Shown in pieces: positions 41,273 to 51,719 of a stretch of DNA of 64,000 bases. Source of the stretch: Micromussa lordhowensis (lineage: Eukaryota > Cnidaria > Anthozoa > Scleractinia > Lobophylliidae); contig OZ026595.1 in the NCBI GenBank assembly GCA_964020085.1, positions 1,217,001-1,281,000 on the forward strand, read 5' to 3'. The stretch's first letter is position 1; every line of letters begins with the position of its first letter. Made by a program: the position numbers and the translations under genes. Below the pieces are notes generated by a model that ran no database searches, was not told the DNA's origin, and saw only the letters and a program-made list of their open reading frames with translations.

Positions 41273-42120
41273 ATAGCAGCGAATGAGCGCTATGGGGCCA
41301 AAGCACTGGTTTAGACTCTTATTGTTAAAAAGTCCCATCTTGAAATCTGTGTTTATTCTTAAAAAGTTTTGGTCTCAGCCTTGTTTTCATGCTGATGACT
41401 ATTGAATTGAGGGTGTGCGCGTATTTCGCTTATTTCCTTAAAGTTGGTCTATCAAGGTGAATTTTTTGTAAAAAAAAAAACTCGACGTAAGACCTGCAAG
41501 TTGTATTTAAAGGCTTAAAAGATAAAAAAGATTATTTATACATTTAAAAGAATTACAACTTGCCAGATTTGGCTCAAAAAGTGACTTTTTTGACGAGTAA
41601 TAGTCACATGACCTGGTTTGGGGCTCGTTATCCCTCAAATTAAAGCTGCAGACTTTCTCAACACCTACAAGTGTTTTCAGGGATATTTTGATAAGAGTCG
41701 TTTGGTTGACAGGCCGCAAATGATTAAGCTTCGTTTCTATGTTGAAAGCCAAATTTGGAAAAAAGACCCCCATTTATTTTGTTAGTGGTACCACAATTCA
41801 GCACTACATAGTACCTAGTCGTAAAAAGCAGTTTTTCTTCTATAAGAATCCGGTGCCAGACCTTTTTTGTCGGGTGGGTTGAACGAAACAATATTTTCCC
41901 GGTTCTAGCCCCCTGACTATATTAGAAAAGCTTCCAGCTTCTTCAACGTCATAGAAAAGAGACCCTGGGAACCAGGTTGTCAGTCTTGCAGTAAATCTGT
42001 GATGTCACGCAACACACTTCTTTTAGGGGAGCGTTGCACAAGATCCTAAAGAGAAGCTGCAAAGTCGAGCTAGAACTGTACGACAGGAAATTCGATCACT
42101 TCCGGTGTTAGCATCACTTC
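41273..42120. other. No supported gene
   Basis: A/T-rich spacer. The minus-strand frame 41507-41773 has no motif and is probably chance. An A tract at 41471 may mark an old retroposed end. Confidence 0.4.
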
Positions 42121-43435
42121 ATGTCCGCTTTCACGGTAGAGTGTTCTTCTTGCGAGAGAAAATTTAAAACTCTGTATTTGCTGAATAATCACAGAAAAGA
42201 CCGCCATGAAGCCCCGATTGGTGATCACGTCATCCCAGTATTTAAGGACGATAATGGCATACAGGTTTCCCTTCCAAAGCCAGTTGAAGTAAGCAAAGAC
42301 GACCATGCTGCTTATATCATGTGGCTGGCCAGCCTTGTGGAACGTATGAATTCCACATTTCACCCTCGTTTGCCAGGTAACATGCATGTAACTGAATTGA
42401 GCAAATGAATGTAGGCGTTAGGAAAGCCGGACGATTTTCTTCCCTTTTTCCAGGGGCTCATCTCTCATATTACTTCTCAAACCTGGGGGCATTTTGTCTT
42501 TATTTAGTGGCTCAAAACAATTTCCAGCACTTAGATTTTGATGGGTCATTTTAACCACTCTAACACTTGATGCTGCAATCATGGTATCAAAATACTGCCC
42601 GATCATTAGTGAACACGTTATCTTTTTCGTAACAATAGCTTATAGCAGTATGAGTGTATGACCTGCTATAAACACCCTTAATCACAGCTTTAGGGGCTTT
42701 TAATTAAAAAAACGTCATCATGTAATTTTTTTTAAATTATCAACATTTGATAAGCGCAAGACACAATTTTCAGAGCCACCTTAAATTTTCGAAAATTGTT
42801 GCTGTGGTAACTGCTGATGAACGTTAACACGGTATCAGTATGCACAAGAAACGTGTAAGTTTTGTTCATTCATTTTACTCCTAGGGAGATGGGTCAAGAT
42901 TGATATGCACCAAGTTCCTGCAAAATGTTTTCTTCATTTCCTGGCAAACCTTCAAGTCCAGGCAAATTCTGTCAGAGACATGCCACACAAAGGCCTGCCA
43001 GTTTATAAGTCAAACACAAGAAAGGTCTCCTATAAAATTTTCCAGCTTGAAAAGCTTCGGAATGCCGTTCAATTAAATACCAACATTTTATATACTGGAC
43101 AAACAAAGTTAAGGAAGGAAGCAAACCATGGAACGGCAGATGAAGAAATTGCAAGGGCCAAACAAAGGGCCTATCAACCGAGGCAGCAAGGTAGGCCCTC
43201 TTCAAAATCCGTTTTGGCGGTTGGAAGAGGCGAGGGAAGGTCCACTAGAGAGATGGAGGTGATCTGGTGGCCAGACTTGTACGCCCTAACAAATCATGGA
43301 CAAATGGCATTAAGACTATTCATTGAAAAATGTGAATTTTATAGAGCTAGGGAGTGGCCGGAACAAGTGCACTCAGAGGGGACCCAAACCTCCACAGTGA
43401 GAACAGTAGTGTACTTATCTTCCCACCCCCTTTAA
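42121..43435 (+). CDS. Spliced gene with one C2H2 zinc finger
   Basis: Exon 42121-42375 starts at ATG 42121 and encodes a C2H2 finger (CSSCERKFKTLYLLNNHRKD, C-X2-C-X12-H-X4-H). The GTAACA donor at 42376 and the CTCCTAG acceptor at 42884 join it in phase to 42885-43435, reading through RWVKIDMHQVPAKCFLHFLA, LNTNILYTGQTKLRKEANHG and DEEIARAKQRAYQPRQQG. A donor-like GTAGGC at about 43191 may end this exon, otherwise the frame stops at 43435. No frame break. It could be the only ordinary host gene here, or a further repeat gene. The finger suggests nucleic-acid binding. Confidence 0.5.
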
Positions 43436-43998
43436 AACACCAAAATAAACCATCACTTTTTACAACTAGCATTAGCAGAGTATAACCTCAAATGGCTCTA
43501 CTGTGATCCTGGAAGCCAGATGTGTATATCAGACTCTCAAAGCGAGGCAGTTCAAAGTGTTTAAATCAGATCACAAAATCACTGACAAGATTTCACTTTT
43601 TATCACCAGCTCAACAAGCAAGCTCTTTAAGTAATCAAATGAGTCCTTGATGCTAGCGGGGTTCTCTTCTAGTGCATTTGTTTATATGGCCACTTCTTAT
43701 AGTAGCAATAAAAGCAAATGAGATGAAATAAACAATGTAAGTACATACAGATATTAACACAGGTTAGGGTGGCCACCTTACAGAAAGAATCTACTCTTTT
43801 TATCATTACAATTTCAAGATTTTATTGAGCATAACTGCAACTAAACCCCCAACCCTCCCTCCTAAACAGGGAACCAAGTAGAAAAGAAATTGAATTCATG
43901 TTTTCCTTCTCAGAAGTGTGATTGGTTTCAAAAGACTATTCCCACTTTCCTTAATCCTGAAGAAGTCTCACTAGCAGACAAAACTGGTATTTTACTTG
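43436..43998. other. No supported gene
   Basis: Non-coding DNA between the spliced zinc-finger gene and the left end of the inverted-repeat element. Confidence 0.45.
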
Positions 43999-44017
43999 TA
44001 CACGCCGGGCTGGCGTG
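43999..44017 (+). repeat. Left outer TIR
   Basis: TACACGCCGGGCTGGCGTG. The CACGCC...GGCGTG arms also pair with each other around a 5-base loop. Confidence 0.7.
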
Positions 44018-44020
44018 GGC

Positions 44021-44068
44021 TTGAAATTGGCACGTTCGTTAGCCCGCAGTAACTACTTTTGATTAGCG
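44021..44068 (+). repeat. Left inner inverted repeat
   Basis: Begins TTGAAATTGGCACGTTCG. It pairs with 48801-48848, 44 of 48 positions matching. Confidence 0.75.
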
Positions 44069-44101
44069 GTTTTTCGCAAAAGTGTTGTTCACTTATCCAA
44101 T

Positions 44102-44725
44102 ATGGCGGAACTCATCGTGAGTTTACACGATACTGTTTCTTCCTATATATCTAATGCACCCGATAAAAATTTAGCGACCAAAATTGGCGATGAACTTTTA
44201 AAGCTTTCAAGAGCCGTCGTTAAACATCACACGTTTCCAGAACAACAACGTTACAAGTATTACCTGGCGCAGCCCTCAAGAATGCTCGCAAGAGAGGTTT
44301 ACAGGTGGAATAAAAGCCTCTGTAGAATGCTGAAACGTAACCCGTCACTTCGTAACCCCTGGGGATTAAGACTTAAAAGAAGCCTACCACTTGAGTTGTT
44401 TGATACCTTAAAGACAACTGTTATTGCCTATGGCTGGGGACAAGTGACCAGAAGTACTAATCACGTGGAGAGTTTAGTAATAACAGAAGAAGACCATTTC
44501 AAGAGCCTTATATTGTCTTGGAGCAACAAGTTTCGACGTCAGCTGCAGGAGACAGAAGTGCTAATAAAGGTGGAGAAAGACAGTGGATATAGTCGAGCGG
44601 TGGTCGATGCAGCCAGGCCAGTAAAGATCAAGTACTCTAAGAACCTAGAAATGCTTACTTTGTCTCTCAGTTATGGCCACTGGAACAGAGTAGGTGTTCC
44701 TCAATACTCCTTTTACCGTGGTTGA
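44102..44725 (+). CDS. 207-aa protein of the inverted-repeat element
   Basis: ATG at 44102, in a CCAATATGG context just inside the left end. It is helical and basic with motifs HHTFPEQQRYKYYLAQPSRM, YRWNKSLCRMLKRNP and LSLSYGHWNRVGVPQYSFYR. Intact with a TGA stop. No catalytic pattern or zinc site. It is a candidate accessory DNA-binding protein of the element, by position only. A stretch of about 840 bases without a gene separates it from the end of the convergent gene. Confidence 0.55.
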   Translation: MAELIVSLHDTVSSYISNAPDKNLATKIGDELLKLSRAVVKHHTFPEQQRYKYYLAQPSRMLAREVYRWNKSLCRMLKRNPSLRNPWGLRLKRSLPLELFDTLKTTVIAYGWGQVTRSTNHVESLVITEEDHFKSLILSWSNKFRRQLQETEVLIKVEKDSGYSRAVVDAARPVKIKYSKNLEMLTLSLSYGHWNRVGVPQYSFYRG

Positions 44726-45570
44726 ATATTGTGAATTATTGCTATATAGGGATTTGGCCTGTGGCATCAGTTACATGTTTGATTTATACTGCCTGGAGTT
44801 ATTTAAAGCCTCTTTATAAGGTCTGTAAGGACAAAAAAGTCCCTTTATTTTCATCCTGCTGATTCTCAACCTTTGTGATTGTTTCTAAGAGAGCAAATAG
44901 TCAATCAGGTGTACTCTGCTCAGAAGTTTTTACTATCAGCCTATCTGCTAAATTGAAAGGGGTTAAGAAATGTTTATTACCCACAAAAATGTTTTCAGTC
45001 TTGATTTTCCCCATTTAATTACCAGCCCTCCCTGCCAATAAATGAAGGGGTGCATGCAAAAGAGCCCTAAGTGGCTTTTGATGTTCAGTCAAATTCTCTC
45101 TTTTGTGTTACAAGCAAGTGTTAGGAGATTTGAATGAGAATCTAACAGCTGGTCAGATGTCACTTAAGGCGTTTTTCAACACACCCCTTCATATGATGAA
45201 AACTACATTGCTTTCCTAAGTAAATTAATCATAAACATACTTGTTCTTTACAACAAAGTTTATTGATAAGAAACAATCCATGAACATGCTGAAGGTGTAT
45301 TGATCAAAAGTTTCATAATTGACTTGTTAATGTTTACATCAGTTGTCAAGCCAAGAAAGCAATGAAATATATTAAGTTCCAACACTAATAATATAATGTT
45401 TTAACGTTATAAGTTGTGTTCAACAATGAGTAAAATTGACAATTCTGTCTCATTATGTTGCTCCTAAAAATACAAATGTAAGAATAAACAGTCCAGTGAG
45501 GTTTTACATGGAGTTCTGCATTAAGCATGCTGCAGATCTGCTCGGAAAGCAGAACTTGAGGCTGAAATTG
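44726..45570. other. Inter-gene region of the element, no gene seen
   Basis: 3' region between the two convergent genes. No motif-bearing frame. The frame 45436-45657 is antisense to the end of the transposase candidate. Confidence 0.45.
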
Positions 45571-46627
45571 CTAGGAAAATACACTGAGCATGTTGCAGAT
45601 TTCATCATCAAGTTCTGCTGTGTGTGCAGATCTGCAAACAGCCTTATAAAGGCTTGATGAACAATAAACACATTTTGCTTGGTTTTCACCCATTTTAAAA
45701 CCACAGTAACAATACCCAGGGAGGTGAGCCTCTTTAGGCACGTACTTGTCCTTGCACTTGGCATAACGAAAGTGGAATGGGTCTGTTTTTCTAAGCCAGA
45801 TAGAGCTAATGTACTCATGGCGCATAACTAACCTCCAGCGAGTTGTGAGGGTAGCGTGCCGTGCAAATGATGACAGGGTTACATGTTTAGCCTCGCGGCC
45901 TTGCATTGTATTAATGCCTAACCCCAATCCGAATTCTTTAAATAATGCTTTGTTGTGAAATGGAATTGCATATCCCACAGTCCAAACTGTAGGATTTACT
46001 GATTTCAGTAAAAGGGAACAGGTGTTAAAGAATAACTGGCAGTGAACCTCTAGTTCTTGACAAATTGCTTCGTCAGTTTCAACTCTACTGAATTTTGATA
46101 CTGAGTCACGCAATTGAAGGGCAGCAAATGCAATTGAAACAAGTCGAAGTAATTCTGGCCCAGTGTCACTTTCTCTGCTTAGGGAATCAATAAGGAACAT
46201 AAATTTGTGGCAAAAGCATTTGGTCTCTTTCCCAGTGAAACGATATTCAAATTTCTTTTTTCTGCCTTCCTTGAGCCATTTGTTTAGCTTCTTATATAGT
46301 CTAGATGCACCAACTTCATTCTTAACTGAAAGCATGAATTTTTTAAGTGGACTTTCATTAGGCAAGGTTGACACATCACAACCTGCCAGGGGAATCTCAC
46401 TTCGTGAAATTGCTTCCTCCAAAAGTAATCCATGGATATACTGCCAAGCATTGTTTGAATTATGCCATGGTTCTGCTACAGCAAAGTCTACCAAATGTCC
46501 AATAATGGGTTCACATTCCTGCCTAGATTTCTGACCTTTGATAAATTGGGTAAGTTTGCTACGCTTTGTTGAGGGGGCTAGATGTGTGGCATCAAGCTCA
46601 TTTTGTTTTGCTTTCACCCTGGATGCT

Positions 46628-46787
46628 ACAGAAAGCCTGTCATTGTATTTCCATGGTTGCCATGTAAACCTCTCACCCTCACCAATTGACCCATTGACAG
46701 TGTTTTTACAGAAAGCCTGTCATTGTATTTCCATGGTTGCCATGTAAACCTCTCACCCTCACCAATTGACCCATTGACAGTGTTTTT
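46628..46787. repeat. Perfect 80-bp tandem duplication
   Basis: ACAGAAAGCCTGTCATTG...GTGTTTTT occurs at 46628-46707 and again, identical, at 46708-46787. 80 is not a multiple of three, and the open frame switches here. Confidence 0.95.
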
Positions 46788-48109
46788 GTTAGCTTCATGA
46801 ACATTTGCAAAGGTAGAAAAGTAATGTGCTGCATTACTTAACTCACCAGCAAATGTTGCGAGCCACTTCATGTCAGAAGGGACTAATTTGAACTTAAATT
46901 GTACAGGATACCCTGCCACAGTATACTTCTTACTCTCAACATAAGCAATGTCAGAAACTAATTTTTTGGCATAAAGCTTCATGACAACATGAGACTCGGA
47001 GCAATTAGCTCCAGCAAGAAGGAAGTTCTCATTCTGGCTAGCAATTCGTTCCCCTACATTAATGAAAGAAAGTAGCCATGCAGTGGCCTCATCATCCTTC
47101 CCAAACGGTGCCCCATCGGCACCTATGGCTACTTTGAAATTGTATGGGGCCTCGTTAAAATGATGAAAAAATGGTGATCCATCCTTGCTTAAGACTTTAT
47201 CAACATGAATGTACAAATTTGCAAGTTCAAGGAGAAATTCCTCCAGTTGCCTGAAAGCTCCTTCTACTTGTTCATCGTCCCCCAGGTTCCCACAGAATTC
47301 AGATTTCAAATCCAACACTGTACCAGTTTCAACAGATTTGAGAAAGGAAATAACCTTTTCATAAGTTAGAATTTTAGGTACTCTCACTCCTGAAACCTTT
47401 ATGCTGCTTCTATGAACACTACTTCCATTAGACTTCATGCACAAGCTTTGCCTAACAGATTTGTACTTTTCTTTACTGATTAAACCTTTACAATAAAGAA
47501 CCTTTACACTTCTTACTGAATTGTCAGTGCTATCTTCAAATTCAGCTACTGCTTTGTTTACAACTGATGGAAGTACTTTCCTTGTTTTCTTAGAGCATGC
47601 AATGTAATTCTTTAGTTGCTCTGAACTTGCATTAGCAACTAATGAGACCCACATACCATCAAGGCAAGGTCTTTTATCACTTTCTAAGGCACCATGAATT
47701 TCAGAACATGCCTCAATGGTTTCATGTTTACGTTTTCGTGAAGACCGTGGCTTCACGAACCTATCTTGAAGCTGCTCTGAGTTTCCCAGCTGGATCAGTG
47801 AAGGTGCCTTTCTTCTTATCTTCATTCGTCTCTTCCTTTTTGTCTCAGAGAGAGTTTGTTTTGAGGGGATCCTCACTAATTCTAGTTCTGATACCCTGGA
47901 TTGGCATCTTTTGATCTGAAAATTAAAGGCCATGTAATTAACTTGTTTTTTGATGAATATTTAAAACATTCTCTGGCTAAAAAAAATTCAAAAATATGTA
48001 ATCCTCATAAGAATATGGAAAAAATAATTTTCCTGGCCAGCAATGGAGGAAACTTTTACCTTGAGCAGTAATGTAACCCATAGAAGATCATGTGTAATAA
48101 AGGTAGCCA

Positions 48110-48345
48110 TGGTCAAGTGTCAATCGATACTCTCGATCGATACCCTTGACCGACATCCCACTCGGTCAATAATTGATCAACAGGTGGTTGATAGTCACCC
48201 GAGTGTCAACCATCTCATATGCATTGATCAAAAATTACCAGTAGTCGACTCCCGACTGACTGACGACCGAGATGTCGATCAAGTGTCAACTGAGGTGTCA
48301 TTGAGGTGTCAGTCAAGTACCGATCAATGGATACTCCAATGTGGA
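48110..48345. repeat. Iterated-word patch built on TCAAGTGTCAA / GATCGAT / GGTCA
   Basis: Variants of GTCAATCGATACTC, GGTCAATAATTGATCAAC, GACTGACTGACGACCGA and GATCAAGTGTCAACTGAGG recur in both orientations over ~235 bases. It lies within the intron of the candidate transposase gene and matches in style the patches at 5935 and 10612. Confidence 0.55.
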
Positions 48346-48800
48346 AGCCTTTAGTACAAATGATCCCACAATGAGTATTTGTCACATTCAAATAATTTGC
48401 TGATTTAGTCAGATTTTCATAAGGCTGCCTTCATCTGACAACAGAGGCTAAACTAAATGATTATCAATATATAACTAGCCCTGTTGTAGGACCAAAAACT
48501 AAATTCAATCCAATCAAAATTAGTGACATTCAAACAATAATCAACTAATCTAAAAAATTAAGTTAGTGATATTTTTAATATTTCATAAGCTTATCAAGGC
48601 AAAACTTACTCTCTTGCTCACACGATCGACTTTTCTTTTTTCTTCTTGAAGGCTTTGGCAGTTTTCAAGGTAAACTGCTTGTAGTTCCTTTCTTCTAGTC
48701 GCTAATTTGCCAATCGGGAAGCGGTACTTCGCACTAGTTTTTGTGCTTTTGTTGTTGTGCCTTCCCTTTTTCCCCATTGCTGTTTATGGTTGCTTTAAAT

Positions 48801-48848
48801 CGCTGATCAAAAGTAGTTACTGCTGGCTAACGAGAGTGCCAATTTCAA
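48801..48848 (-). repeat. Right inner inverted repeat
   Basis: Reverse complement of 44021-44068 with four mismatches. It overlaps the untranslated leader of the minus-strand gene. Confidence 0.75.
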
Positions 48849-48855
48849 ACCCATT

Positions 48856-49273
48856 GCAAGCCTAGCAAGCGGTTCCATTTTTTCGAGGCAGGACAACTGT
48901 AAAGCAAGAAAGAATTTTAGAATTCAATATACAAATAATTCTCTGAGGTATCTATCGTTTTGAATTCCTCGGAAAAAATGAAGGAAGTTAATGAACGGTT
49001 CAAGTTGATCAAGAAGGACGAAATGGACTTACCTCAGCTCGATTACCGCACAGTCGACGAAAAATCTCCACGGTTTGACTGAATGAACATCGCAAAATGG
49101 CCGCCTCTCAATAATCAAAAGACCATGAGCTTTTCTCCTTCCCACAGATCATAGCGGTCCGTGTAATAAGATATTCAGCTTTTAAGTATGCAAATCTATG
49201 CAAACAAAAGGGCGGCCATTTTGAAATTTGATGCCTGAAACACCGCTGACAGAAAACTTGCCATTTTGGGGCG
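48856..49273 (-). other. Extra right-end segment with an intron-like leader
   Basis: Sequence present at the right but not the left end of the element. On the minus strand it contains a GAGGTAAGT donor near 49033 and a TTTACAG acceptor near 48900, so it probably holds the first, non-coding exon, first intron and promoter of the transposase candidate. Confidence 0.4.
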
Positions 49274-49292
49274 CACGCCAGCCCGGCGTGTA
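49274..49292 (-). repeat. Right outer TIR
   Basis: CACGCCAGCCCGGCGTGTA, the exact reverse complement of 43999-44017. Confidence 0.7.
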
Positions 49293-49763
49293 AAATAGAG
49301 TTAACAACTTAAAGCGTATAGATATCACACACATGTATCATTCCTTAGCCACACTGTGGCTACACTCATATTTGTCGAGGTTTAACAACTGTCAACACTC
49401 GTTATTAAGTCACAAAAGACATTTACATAAGCAGACATTACTCACTGATGTGTGTGAGCTAAACATTAGTTGGTCCTTGGAACTTCAATAACAACTTCAT
49501 TTTAGAAGAATAATTGGGATCTGTTCATTTCTTCGCCTTATATGCTTGTTCTTGGTTTGCGTGTCAAGATGTGGGCAGCCTAAACAAGACTCTGTTATTA
49601 TGTGTAATGGACACGTGATAAACGATATCAAGTTATCATTTATTATTACTACTCCATGTTCTCATACCGAACAACGCCTTTGTGTTGTCTCGAGTTTCAC
49701 TAGTGCAATCTATTTTGCGTTTTGTCTTATTTTTCGAGCCTCGAAATTCTCGTTATTTCCATC
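49293..49763. other. Probable 5' region of the DIRS-like element
   Basis: No protein-coding motif. It precedes the gag start at 49764. The left boundary of the retrotransposon could not be fixed. Confidence 0.35.
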
Positions 49764-51664
49764 ATGCGTCGCCACTCCAATCCCCGCAATCCTCCGAAAA
49801 GCTTCGACCCAAGGGCCTTGTCTTTCCAGGACTTGCAAGCCTTGCCCAAGAAGTCTTTACTGTTGTTGGCCTCGGCTTGCAATCTCGTAACATCCGGCAC
49901 CAAGGCTCAGGTGGCCCAACGGATTTTCGAGAATGACAACAACAGTCTGCCTCGTCAACCCGCCGCAACAGTCGATCAGGCAAACATCCCCTTCCAGCCG
50001 CAGAATGTCGCTGTAGAAGCAGCTAACACGAGTCAAACGTTCACGAGCGGCCAACTCGACCAGCTTCGTGTTCTTATAGCTGAAGCCGTATCCCACGAGT
50101 CCCATCGACCCGACGTATGCCACAAGTCCCATCGACCTGCTGGGGAAAATACTGTTGAACTCCTCTCTCCAGTCAGCATCTTAAGCCAACCAGGAGCACA
50201 AAATGCTCTTCAACAAGATGGCGTCCTATCTTCCTGCAATCCATTAGGTCCCAGGCCCCTTGAAGTGAGCACTCTCACGCCTGGCTTACTTCCGTCGAGT
50301 TTACTTCCGGTAGCACGTCCGCAAAGTGTTACGAAAAATTGTGGCGTGACTTCCATCACTTGGAACATTCGAGTGTATGCTAATTTGATCTAGAACTTTC
50401 GTGCATATTTAATTAGCCTTGTCACGGTGATTAAGCAATTTATTTCAGTCGTTTACGTCTGCTGCTGTAAGAAGTTTATATTGTAATGTTACTTTATTTA
50501 GTATAACCGGAAAGTTCTAGAACGTTTTGCTGTAAAGTATATAAGTAAATCGGTGTAGTGTTTAGATGGTTTTTATCCCAAGAGTGTTTGAGGAGTTTTA
50601 CAGCAGTGTTTACTGAAGTGTGACGAAGGTCGCGTGTAATCGACAGAGGTCGTGTTTGTGAAGTGTAACAGAGGTTACGTGGATATTTGGCAAGAGACCG
50701 TGTGTTTAAAGTCAAGTGTAGCTACAAGCCTAGCGTGTGCTTGTTGAGAAGTCCTGTGTGGAAATACTGCGTTCGGTGGATTAAATATATCTTGTTGTGT
50801 TTCCAAGATCCCTGTGTTCTGGTTAGACTACAAACTATACCTACCACTAAACACATTCGAACTCGCAACACAAAGTAACCCATCGGATCCACAATTGTCG
50901 CCTCTTCCACAGAAGGTTAAAAACAAGATCCTAAAACGTGAGTACGTTGACTTTACCGATCTTCTTTCCTCTAACATGTATCCTGTCCATACTTCTTCAT
51001 CATCTGATAATTTTACCCTGGCCATCAACCCCGAAGACACTTCTACGCTCTCATTTGTCCCCTCCCAACAAAAGAAGAGTCGTATCAATGGCCTTTCGTC
51101 ATGGCTCGAGGCTTGGAACCTCTACGTTCGTACCCTCCTCTCTGGCTTCCTTCATCTAGCCCCTGATCTCTTAGCATATCAGGATCAGATTTGCAAGTTT
51201 AGCCGCAAATTCAAGTCCTCTGCCTGGCTAATGTATGACACAGCCTTCCGTCACATGGCTGCCTCCAACCTCTCCACATCCTGGTCTAAGATCAATGAGC
51301 AGCTTTACAATGACATTCTGAAGGAAGAAACTCTACCTTTTTGCATCACATGCCACTCCTATGGCCATCGCACTGTTGCCTGTCTTTCACGCCCGAAATC
51401 AACCCAGCCCTTTTGCCCCTCAACAGGAGGGCCCTTCGGAAATGCCTCCTCACCTCCGACCATGCCTGACCCCGTTAAATCCAGCGCAAGCACCGTCAAC
51501 TCGCCTCTGCAAGCCTTTCAGCCCCAGCCAAATGCAAGATGGTCAATCTGCCGCGACTTCAACCGTCGCCTCTGCCAGAGACCTAATTACCAGTTCCAAC
51601 ACATCTGCAACAAGCCCGAATGTGGTGGAAATCACCCTGGCTTCCAGTGTCATAAATCAGTCTG
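49764..51664 (+). pseudogene. DIRS-like gag, split by a solo LTR
   Basis: I choose ATG 49764 (MRRHSNPRNPPKSFDPRALS) over the upstream Met at 49722. An early SAP-like helix pair (LSFQDLQALPKKSLLLLASA) suggests DNA or RNA binding. The frame reaches 50326, is interrupted, and resumes in frame at 50876 (SNPSDPQLSPLPQKVKNKIL). The later part has SWLEAWNLYVRTLLSGF, a CCHC knuckle (CITCHSYGHRTVAC) and a Cys/His cluster near the end (CRDFNRRLCQ, HICNKPECGGNH). Excluding the insert it spans about 450 codons with no other break. It would package the element's RNA. Confidence 0.75.
50327..50870 (+). mobile_element. Solo LTR, 544 bp, with CAAAG target duplication
   Basis: Begins TGTTACGAAAAATTG and ends ACTCGCAACA (TG...CA), with CAAAG directly before (50322-50326) and directly after (50871-50875). 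There is a TATATAAG box near 50537. No internal retroviral coding is present, so it is the product of LTR-LTR recombination. Removal of the LTR plus one CAAAG restores the DIRS gag frame exactly. The sequence is unlike the BEL/Pao LTR at 13668, so it comes from another family. Confidence 0.88.
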
Positions 51665-51719
51665 ATTCGTCTCACAACCCACCTTTGCTCAGTCCCCCTA
51701 CTACCCCCCATTGTCATCC

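Larger units (their letters stand above)
45571..48777 (-). pseudogene. Candidate transposase, spliced, broken by an 80-bp duplication
   Basis: Exon 1 runs 48777 to about 48611 (MGKKGRHNNKSTKTSAKYRF, coiled coil) and ends at a GTAAGT donor. Exon 2 starts at about 47916 after TTTTCAG and runs to 46708. The frame shifts at an exact 80-bp tandem duplication (46628-46787) and continues to a stop at 45571. Conserved-looking acidic motifs are VAIGADGAPFGKDDEAT, ANCSESHVVMKLYAKKL and VPSDMKWLATFAGELSNAAH. The C-terminus has Cys pairs (YCYCGFKMG, CVYC). The D...E/D...E-like pattern suggests a DDE transposase of a family I do not recognise. About 840 codons excluding the duplicated unit. Confidence 0.6.
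43999..49292. mobile_element. 5.3-kb DNA transposon-like element with inverted ends
   Basis: The outer ends TACACGCCGGGCTGGCGTG (43999-44017) and its exact reverse complement (49274-49292) bracket the region. A second inverted pair of 48 bases (44021-44068 and 48801-48848, 44 matches) lies just inside, adjacent on the left but separated by about 425 bases on the right. If the terminal TA is read as a target duplication, the TIR is 17 bp and itself nearly palindromic. Inside are a plus-strand gene (44102-44725) and a minus-strand spliced gene (48777-45571) converging on the middle. I cannot place the proteins in a known transposase superfamily. Confidence 0.65.

Noticed and set aside
43999..49292. 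hAT, P-element or CACTA assignment
   Set aside because: No 8-bp target duplication, no CACTA ends, and the protein lacks hAT dimerisation or THAP motifs.
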